Positions 56,701 to 64,000 of a DNA stretch of 64,000 bases are shown here, piece after piece (the stretch's first letter is position 1; each line of letters starts with the position of its first letter). Made by a program: the position numbers and the translations under genes. The notes beneath the pieces are model-generated. The model saw only the letters and a list, made by a program, of their open reading frames with translations. It was not told where the DNA came from and ran no database searches. The stretch comes from Hygrocybe punicea (lineage: Eukaryota > Basidiomycota > Agaricomycetes > Agaricales > Hygrophoraceae): the NCBI GenBank assembly GCA_963556145.1, contig OY744469.1, positions 1,054,001 through 1,118,000 of the forward strand. Direction: 5' to 3'.

Positions 56701-57940
56701 AGGAAATGTTGAAAACTAGAGAGGTAACAGACCAGTTGAGATTCAACGTTTGAAAGATGGTTGTGCAACAGTGACTGCATCCACCGGCAGCGGACTGCAG
56801 AAAAAACCTCATTCGTCCACATGAAAGATGAGTCAGTTGGGCTGTTTCCGGTGAACGTCCTCTCCACAGAACGAGCGAACCACATTATACCACTGATTGC
56901 AGCAAGACCACAACTACCACTTTGAGCATCTTGTTGCTCAACAGGGAGATCTCGTTCCTCCCACTTGCCGTCCTCTGGGACTGTATCTTGCAACCACCAC
57001 TACATCATCGCTCGCAAGTCCTCATTTGCGGGAAATCCAGAGGAGTCGCCTTGCAGCACAGTGTGGATACTCGGAACTGTGACAGTTGGCGACCAATGAC
57101 ATTCAGCCTTGTTGACGAGAAAGGCAAAGATGACTGGCGGATTGGCAAGAAATTCCTCTCGAAGTTTAATGAGCATGCGGGAAGGACGTTTAGACTGGAA
57201 AGAGAGTGAAAGTTCGACATGGAAAGCACAATCGAGGAACCTTATGAGGTTCGGAATGGTGCAGTTAATCTCGTGAATAAGCAGGTTGATCATAGCGTCA
57301 ATGAGGCACTTGCCCAGCCAGTTCTCGTCAAGGAGCTGCAATGTGCCAAGCGTGGGTGCCATCAAGTCCTTTCGAAATCCGCAAAGCGACTCCTTGAAAT
57401 GGCACTGCAGAAGTCTATTATATTCAGACAAGGTGAGAAGTTGCTTGACTTGGATAGTGTCGAGCACACTTCTACACATGCGATGCATTTGTGCAGGTGA
57501 TTGATGTTGGACCACCGACGAACGTCCCGGAAGTGAACCAAATACACAACGCCTATGTTTTCATGAAGACAATTTCATGACTATGATATGGTCTGGCTTA
57601 CCTCGGAAATCAACGTGGATGGACCGCATACCTTTCGCAAATTGGAAAGCTCCATTAACAAGGATTTTACAGATGTCATTGAGGCTTGGGGCAAAGAAAG
57701 CAGCTCGTCGGTATTCAAGATATCCTCATCAGGAACGATAGCGCTCCATTCCAAGATTCGGAACTCTCCAGGACATATCTGTGGAAGTCGGAGGCTCATT
57801 GCTGCCTGGACATTCAGGCGGTCAATATGCTGTGCCGAAAAAATGAGTGACGGCTCACCCGAGTCCTCATATGAAGTGAAAGTGCTGAAGTTGATGAATA
57901 CTTCCATGGATGAGGCTGAAGGCCCAGAACCACTGGTCAC
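53702..57940 (-). pseudogene. MULE transposase preceded by a Ulp1-like protease domain
   Basis: Minus-strand multi-exon gene. The N-terminal part (57940-57000) leads into a C48/Ulp1-like fold: LDENWLGKCLIDAMINLL, NKAECHWSPTVTV (His) and QQDAQSGSCGLAAI (Gln and catalytic Cys). After an acidic linker comes a FAR1/WRKY-GCM1-type zinc region (GMIFDSLSDAIHFIQEYERR, CSSACACVV, CPACVN, HNHP). The MULE domain follows: NVWVIIDHQFKTRNVAYALH, VYFSDFDLALDNVL and LCLHHLSGNITKNL. A SWIM finger (HIICDCMMGVNLGILCRHAF) and a C-terminal zinc knuckle (CAKCGKVGHYAKTC) complete it. Stops are seen at 57000-57002 (RAMM*WW) and 55730-55732 (MSP*QCDL); both stay in frame. Otherwise exons join through short introns, for example 56243-56300. 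The protein would be about 1100 residues. TIRs and 9-bp duplication were not found. It might extend upstream to about 59130. Confidence 0.85.
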
Positions 57941-59350
57941 TGAGCATGTATATCAATACTAAGGCTTAAGGGACTTTTCAATAAGAAAACTTACAAAAGA
58001 CGCAGTCATCTGCATAAGCGGGAGGGCTTCATCAGTCCCAAAAATTCGACAGCGCTTGGGTACAAAGACTCACCGACAACACTTGAAGCAAAAACTTTGG
58101 CAGCCCCACATATAAAGTGATTCCATAAAACCGAGGGTATAAGGATGAGAAAAAAAGACAGTAGAACAACGAATAGCAACCAGGATAAATCAACACTGGG
58201 ATAAAGGACGACAATGAAAGTAGTATTTGGCAGTTTACAGCCAACGATTGTAAAGCAAAACATAGCGACTGCGAGCAAGAGCATAAGGAGTGGATGGCAC
58301 AAAAAGAGTGGTATGGCTGGTTGTACCTCACATTCCTGTACTTAAGAGCAAACACCTCTGAGACGGCGTACTCGAAACAAGCTCGAGCTCTGGCTTGACA
58401 ACCAAAATACCTCGTGAAAATTAGGAGAGACAACCCTGGGGTGCTAAGAGAAGCATCTGAGGGCATATTTATTATGAGCTCAAGCTCCAGAAGGCCCAAC
58501 GTGAAGCATGGCCTTCAAGTTTTGGCTGAGAAGATCCATCAGTGGTCGTGGTGGCTGACGTTTCAGTTTGTAAACGTCAGCCTGTTTGGCACCATGGTCT
58601 GTTTGGTCAACAGGCTCATGGTATAAATCTGTCAAAGCAATCTCAATTCCAGTCTGAGTACAAACCAGCATATACTGATTTAACAGTGAGCTATTTCATG
58701 GGTCGCATCCGTGGTTCCTCATTGAAAGCTGTCATAACAGACTCTGGATCAAAAAACCAAACATGTGGGGTACTCATAATCGAGGCAAATCCAACGGATC
58801 TCTTCATATGTAAACACTAAAGGTGCACAACAGGTGCTGCCAAAATGATCTAGGGAAACCTGTTTAATTGGCCCGTCATCAAGAATGAGAGAAGTCCGTT
58901 CATTTGGCATCTCCACAGGGAATGGTTTTAATTTGATGACCTCTGAAACAAGAATTCATTCGGTCTAGTCAAGGAATGGTAGAAGAAGGCTCCAAATTTT
59001 CTTGGAACAAACTCATCCCACCGTGAGGATGTGGCTGGCCTTGCCCTCAGAATCCCCTGATCGAAGGTCTTGCCTTTAGTTTCACCTTTTGCTGCAATCT
59101 GTGACCTCACATGCCGGAGTACTGGTCTCATGTGGATTGGAAGGAAATCGTTGCTTTTCCACCGAACGATACGGATCTTGGCTTATTAATGCACAACTCC
59201 CAGAGTTCACGAATGTCCTAACCACAGTTCATTAGTCGTCGCTGTGTATGCACTTGTTATTAGCAGAGTGTCCATGATTGACCTCGTCATCGGTTGATAA
59301 GAAGTTAAGTCCACTCTATTGTGACTATCCCACCACCATTTTCAAGAAAA
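57941..59350 (-). other. Likely upstream exons or 5' region of the MULE, degenerate
   Basis: Minus-strand pieces in compatible orientation (58480-58671 with ADVYKLKRQPPRPLMDLLSQ; around 58830-58920 with PFPVEMPNERTSLILDDGPI; 58928-59131) look like coding remnants but are separated by stops. A perfect hairpin, GCTGACGTTT/AAACGTCAGC, lies at 58551-58578. Confidence 0.35.
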
Positions 59351-59686
59351 CTAAAGATTTCCCCTTTTTTTAGCATCAATACTGAGCCTGCCGACCACTG
59401 CACCACTTGTGTCCACCTGCGGATTAACCACCATTGCTGCTAAAACTTTGTCATGCGGCTTTCCATTCTTTTGTACCACAATGCTGTATGTCCCATCCGC
59501 ATTATATTTGGCTTGATCGACCAAAAATCCATGTTGTTGGTTGAGTTTTTTCGTTTGGGAGGGGGTCAGACGGCGTCCCATGCCATTCTGCGTGCCTAGG
59601 AGAAGTTTTTCCGCATTGCAGCCCATTAGGGACACATCGAAGAAGGTGCATAGCATTGGCATCTTTGAATGGTGAGTACTGTCCAT
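59351..59686 (-). CDS. Hypothetical 111-residue open frame
   Basis: Residues include MLCTFFDVSLMGCNAEKLLL, TPSQTKKLNQQHGFLVDQAK and TSGAVVGRLSIDAKKRGNL. No family is recognised, and it may be one exon of a larger gene. Composition is ordinary for a protein, unlike the surrounding repeats. Confidence 0.3.
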   Translation of the reverse strand: MDSTHHSKMPMLCTFFDVSLMGCNAEKLLLGTQNGMGRRLTPSQTKKLNQQHGFLVDQAKYNADGTYSIVVQKNGKPHDKVLAAMVVNPQVDTSGAVVGRLSIDAKKRGNL

Positions 59687-59689
59687 CTG

Positions 59690-60035
59690 TCTATTCCTCC
59701 ATCTTACTTACCTTCATTTGTTCGATAACGGGTTTCTTGCTAGTGGAGGGAATGAGATGTAGGCTTGGAGGATGTCAAGAATATATAGGACAATGAGGCT
59801 GCGTGACGATGACAGCAGGCTGCGTGAGAACTATGCAATGGTATCAGGCTACACGAAGAGAGCGTCGGCTGGCCAAGTGACGTTGTGAAGAGTGTCCACA
59901 GGTCAAGCGATGATAGCAGGGTGCACTAAGCCGTTCTCGGTCCTCGGACACAGTTGATCGCCTAGGAGGCAGGTCTCAGCTGTCGCAGCAAGCAGGCCTC
60001 GGGCCAGTCAGTAAAGGCCCCAAGTTGGGCTCAAT
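59690..60035. other. No gene seen
   Basis: A GGCTGCGTGA-type motif recurs three times (59795-59935) with CAGCAGG variants. The hAT element begins after this. Confidence 0.4.
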
Positions 60036-60036
60036 T

Positions 60037-63000
60037 AGTGTATACCATGGGTATCCTAACCCGTGTGGGTTTTTTCCACGGGTAGGGCTGGGTACGGGTA
60101 TGGGTAAGAAATTCCTTACCCGCAGCAAACCCATACCCTTGACCCAGGGTATGTGGGTTTTGCCATGGGTTTTCCATGGGTTTTACATAGGTAGCGTAGC
60201 AGTATACTAGACCCAGATTCTCCCTCCCATTCTTTACCATGGCTGTTCCCAAGAAGAAATCAACCGTTAGAAAAAAGAAATCCACCGCTACCAAGCCTGC
60301 CCAGGCGGCCAAAGCTGCAGCTGCCCATCATATTAGCCGAATGGCGTCCTTAGCGACAACACCTGCACCATCACTGTCCTCAGCAAGGGATCAGTCTCGA
60401 CAAGCTAGTGTTAGTGATGAAGAGGACGATACCGCTTCACATATTGGGGAAGTTCTCGAGGATGATACTGATTTTGTAATGGAGAAGGTTGCTTCACCGG
60501 AGGCAATTGATGTCAATCCAGAAGAGGAAGATGTATCTGAGAGCGAAGAAGATGAAATCAGTAAGGCCTGGTCTTTGTATGCCCAACAATTGACCATCAC
60601 ACATACCATAGAAAGACTCTTGAAGAACTGGACATCTTCAATATATGCCTTTTTCAAGGCTATACCTGATGTCGAATATGTCAAGAATCGCCGTTGCCAT
60701 AGCTTTGTGTGCCTTGCAAAAACCTGTCGAGCAAAAACAAGGGCAGTGAGGCGATTTCTCGATAAGGGAGACTCGAAGTCGACCAGCAACATGCGCAAGC
60801 ATGCAAAGAAATGCTGGGGCGCTGATGTCATAGCTGATGCCGATGAAGCGAAATCAGCACAAGATGTGCAAGCAACAACTGTTCAGGGAATACTGCAGCC
60901 CACGGCAATTACAGCGGCATTTGCAAGGAAAGGAAAAGGAATGGTAATGTACTCGCACCGTCAGCATACAAAAACTGAATCCCAGGCTGAAATTGTGCGC
61001 TGGGTATCGGAGAGCTTGCAGCCCTTTAACATTGTGAAGGATTGTGGTTTTCAATTGCTGATGAAAACGGGGAGGCCAGGGTATTTCATACCTTCTCCAT
61101 CTACAGTATCTTGGGACGTCAGACTGGTCTTTGCAAAAACTCGTGAGCGAGTCGCAAAGATCTTGCAGGAGCATGAGGGTGCACTTAGCTTCGGGACAGA
61201 TGCTTGGACATCTCCAAACCATAAGGCATTCATTGCCTTAACGGTGCATCTTGAACATGACGGCGTCCCACTTTGCATGATACTCGATGTTGTCAAAGTT
61301 GCCAAGTCACATTCAGGCGCTAACTTGGCCTGTGCATTTGCACAGGTTTTGGAAGACTTTGGAATATCGGACAAGGTCAGTTCCAACAGATTATCGAACA
61401 ACGCTCACCGATGCATCCAGATACTGAGCATTGTTTGTGATAATGCCTCTGTGAACGACACCATGATTGACTCGCTCGCCGACCTTCTCAAGAGCTTCCC
61501 TGGCGCTGCAAACAGGACACGTTGCTTCGCACATATCGTTAATTTAATCGCCAAGAGTGTGATACGTCAGTTCGACATCCTGAAAGGTCAAGCCGACGAA
61601 GCCTTGAGCCAGGCACAACGCGAGTTGATGGAGCTTGCAGAGGGGATCGATATGGAGGAAATGCTGACAGAGGCGGAGAGAGACGCCGATGATGATGATG
61701 ATGATGATAACAAGGATGGATGGGTTGATGAGCGCGAAGGCCTCTTGCTGGAAAACCGAGAGACTTTGGATAACAGTACGCGACCGGTGAAGCTCGTTCT
61801 CGTTAAGGTGCATTCCCTCTCAAAATCTATAGCGCTTACCTGGTTCACAATCTCCCAGCTACGCAAGATCGTGTTTGCAATTTTGCATTCCACAACAATC
61901 TTGCTGCCAGAATGGTTTGAAACATTAGAGAGGCTGAAACTTGCAGCAAGGAAAATGCCGCGCGACATTGCAACCCGGTGGAACTCAACGTTTACTATGC
62001 TTGAGTTTGCAGTTGAATACCGGCAGGCAATTGACAACATAACGGGAGACAAGACCAGCGGCCTGCGCAAGTATGAGCTAAACGATCAAGAATGGGTGAT
62101 TGCTGGCCAATTGTGTCGAGTTCTCAAAGTAGGTCTGTTTCCGGACCAATCTTTCCCATCTCATGTCATGGCTTTCAGGTCTTCAAAGACGCTACCCTGT
62201 TTTTCTCTCGGGCAACACCTAACCTCACCACTGTGATCCCGGCAATGGATCACATTGATGAAGTCCTTTCCACAGAATCTCTCGACCGAATGCTCAAGCC
62301 GTCAATCCATGCTGCCCTTTCACTCGGCAAGAAAACACTTAACAGGTACTACAACATGACAGACAGCTCAGAAGTCTACAGAATAGCAATGGGCGAGTCT
62401 TTTAGAATGATTAAGCACTCACACTGAACCCTCTTCTAGTATTGCATCCCCGGCACAAGCTACATTACTTCAAGCAAGCAAACTGGGAGCCGGAGTCGAT
62501 TGAGACGGCAGAGTCGATTGTCTGCAGTGAGTTCCAGCGAACTTATGCTAATGAAGAGGAAAGCACAGATGAACAAGACGAGACATCACTCCCGACAGTA
62601 CGTGATATTCCTACATCGTTGTCTTTACTGATGCTGTCTGGAGGCACGGAACGTTTTCGACAATTTACCTGCACTTGCAGCTCCCAAACCGTCTGAACTC
62701 CGAGGGGAGCTCGATCTGTACCTCTCAAGTGATCCAGAACACGTCAACGACGTCTTACTGTGGTGGTATCAGAAATGACACGTCTATCCTCGCCTCTCTC
62801 ACATGGCACACGATTATCTTTGTATCCCCGGTATTCTGCCATTTCTAGCAGCACTGTCCTTAACTAACCTTTTCCTCATAGCAACATCTGTTGATGTCGA
62901 ACGCATATTCAGCTGTGGTCGCATCCTTTTGTCACATATCCGAAATCGGCTCTCAGTTCAGTCAACTCGAGCGCTTCTCTGTCTCGGTGCATGGAGTGTA

Positions 63001-63292
63001 TTGGGTTTGGTGAAAGATGCAGATGTTGCTCGTGTCACTGTGCTGCCTGAGGTTGAGGGAGAAGAAGAGGAGTTGGAAGAGGGCTGGGATGCAATCTCGA
63101 AATAGCGTATATTGTTAGGATATGTGCCAGTAGTAGGCAAACAACTTAAACCCGCAAGAAACTCGTAAGAATAATAAGAGACCCATACCCATACCCATAG
63201 ATTTACTGACCCGCAGTCATGGGTATGGGTATTTACAGGTGTGGGTATGGGTACACTCAATTCTACCCATGGGTTACCCGTGCCATTAACTA
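60037..63292 (+). mobile_element. hAT element with nearly complete transposase
   Basis: Both sides of the gene carry dense GGGTA/TACCC motifs in inverted order (60040-60180 and 63175-63292). Left candidate ends are AGTGTATACC at 60037 and TAGGGCTGGGTACGGGTA at 60083; right candidate ends are GGGTACACT at 63257 and ACGGGTAACC-type at 63292. No exact 8-bp duplication was found for any pair, so the ends are not fixed. TAGGGCTGG matches the end of the small element at 42761, which this transposase family may mobilise. Confidence 0.7.
60239..63105 (+). pseudogene. BED-finger hAT transposase with one TGA stop
   Basis: ATG at 60239 starts a Lys/Ala-rich tail (PKKKSTVRKKK) and acidic linker. A BED finger follows (CHSFVCLAKTC ... 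STSNMRKHAKKCW, 60690-60830). The RNase H-like core has LSFGTDAWTSPNHKAFIAL, LSIVCDNASVNDTMIDSL, RCFAHIVNLIAKSVI and ATRWNSTFTMLEFAVEYRQA. An intron (62130-62178) joins to VFKDATLFFSRATPNLTTVI. The next intron, 62393-62439, begins GCGAGT and ends CTAG, so it is GC-AG. The C-terminus has the dimerisation block TSVDVERIFSCGRILLSHIR and QSTRALLCLGAW, ending 63105. One TGA at 62776-62778 (WWYQK*HVYPRLS) lies where relatives have Arg, a CGA to TGA change. Otherwise it appears complete (about 880 residues). Confidence 0.9.
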
Positions 63293-63299
63293 GATCTGT

Positions 63300-64000
63300 C
63301 TTGTCACCACAGCGATTGTCTATAACATCTCAGTCCATTGCCACGCCTACCCCACGCATCGCGGGTTCGGCGTCATGTGGACCAGTTTTCACCATGCTGT
63401 CCCCGGCCTATTCTCCTACTGAACTGCTTCGACCACCAACACCCACCACCTCGAAGCCTTCGATGCCCATGCCATCTGCGATACCCTCAAGCACTGGATC
63501 AGTCTTTGCGCTGCCTTATCGTATGCTGTTTGTGGTGGTCACTATGGACACTGTTGTGATCTACGATACGCAGCAGTCCGGGCCTGTCTGTCTGCTCACA
63601 AAGCTGCATTACAATGAATTCACAGATATGACTTGGTATGTATCTTACTATCGCTGTGTCACGGTTGACTGACCAGGTTGCCGGATGGGCAAGGCCTTAT
63701 TCTTTCGTCCTGTGATGGCTACTGTACGATCATAATATTCGACGAGATACTCCCGGCTCACCACACGCAACAACATTCCCTCCAGCTGCAATCAATCATG
63801 CAACACCATTCGGTTCCCATGACATACTCCACCTCCAGCTCTAGCCAAGTTCCGTCAACTATTCTGACGCCTGCAGCAACGCCTTCGAGCTCGCACATCG
63901 GCCTGCCACATGCCATTTCGACTACTGTGTCGAAGAAACGTACGATGAAGCAGTTGACCCCGCCACACAGTGGGGATGACAATGCCTCGTCATCTGTGTC
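63300..64000 (+). pseudogene. CAF-1 p60/CAC2-like WD40 protein, internal fragment (continues past right edge)
   Basis: CAF-1 deposits histones H3-H4 behind replication forks. The frame reads a Ser/Pro/Thr-rich loop, then LPYRMLFVVVTMDTVVIYDT, LTKLHYNEFTDMTW, a short intron (about 63636-63674) and DGQGLILSSCDGYCTIIIFD, followed by a Ser/Gln/His-rich tail with KKRTMKQLTPPHSGD. This matches the last WD40 blades and following tail of the CAC2/p60 family. The N-terminal five or so blades are absent from the window and the hAT element sits directly upstream. It is either a gene truncated by that insertion or a duplicated piece. The visible frame has no stop. Confidence 0.7.

Noticed and set aside
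60032..63262. CAATT on both sides of the hAT as its target duplication
   Set aside because: Only 5 bp, whereas hAT makes 8 bp; the GGGTA-type terminal motifs extend further right. Ends left unresolved.

Overview
The window looks like transposon-dense genomic DNA from a filamentous basidiomycete, most likely an Agaricomycete. The readable genes have short 40-60 bp GT-AG introns with CTAAC/CTGAC-like branch points. The element families are ones that are expanded in that class: Plavaka-type (CACTA-related) transposases, BED-finger hAT transposases, a Helitron with a DUF6570-like region and a protease-like tail, and a MULE with FAR1, SWIM and zinc-knuckle parts. I see no rRNA, tRNA, CRISPR array or bacterial operon structure. 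No ordinary host gene is intact. Casein kinase 1, a septin, a CAF-1 p60/CAC2-like WD40 protein and a NACHT NTPase appear only as pieces.

Layout. 1-1720: right part of a Plavaka-type element. 1928-8425: a complete Plavaka-type element with terminal inverted repeats and an exact 7-bp target duplication. It carries a transposase with two in-frame stops, a ~2 kb companion gene on the same strand and a small divergent gene. 8.4-14 kb: small repeat ends, then a multi-exon hAT transposase. 14.3-17.4 kb: a casein kinase 1 gene cut in two by a ~2.5 kb inversion whose second breakpoint lies in a ~150-bp tandem array. 17.9-22.2 kb: two divergent genes of unknown function. 22.5-23 kb: a NACHT fragment. 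24.07-25.90 kb: a small non-autonomous LTR element with 156-bp LTRs. 26.4-41.5 kb: a Helitron.

The Helitron helicase is split by a 7.05 kb giant palindrome (31911-38963) with 2.8 kb arms, an 80 bp spacer and an 8-bp target duplication. One arm of the palindrome later received a 1.3 kb non-autonomous hAT element. 41.8-44.1 kb: an unrecognised degenerate gene containing another non-autonomous hAT. 44.8-45.3 kb: a CAG-rich minisatellite. 46.3-47.3 kb: a decayed hAT transposase. 48.3-49.75 kb: a third non-autonomous hAT. 49.9-51.2 kb: a possible GCR1_C/Ndc10-like fragment. 51.5-52.2 kb: a small foldback. 52.4-52.9 kb: a septin pseudogene. 53.7-58 kb: a MULE transposase preceded by a Ulp1-like protease domain. 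60.0-63.3 kb: a second hAT element. 63.3-64.0 kb: a CAC2-like fragment running off the window.

Taken together the window records nested insertion. Exact target duplications make the order readable: Helitron first, then the palindrome, then the hAT in its arm. Several otherwise good transposase frames are broken by TGA where arginine (CGA) is expected, which suggests deamination of methylated CpG or a RIP-like process. All coordinates, repeats and frames were read by eye. Family names rest on recognisable motifs and not on a database search.
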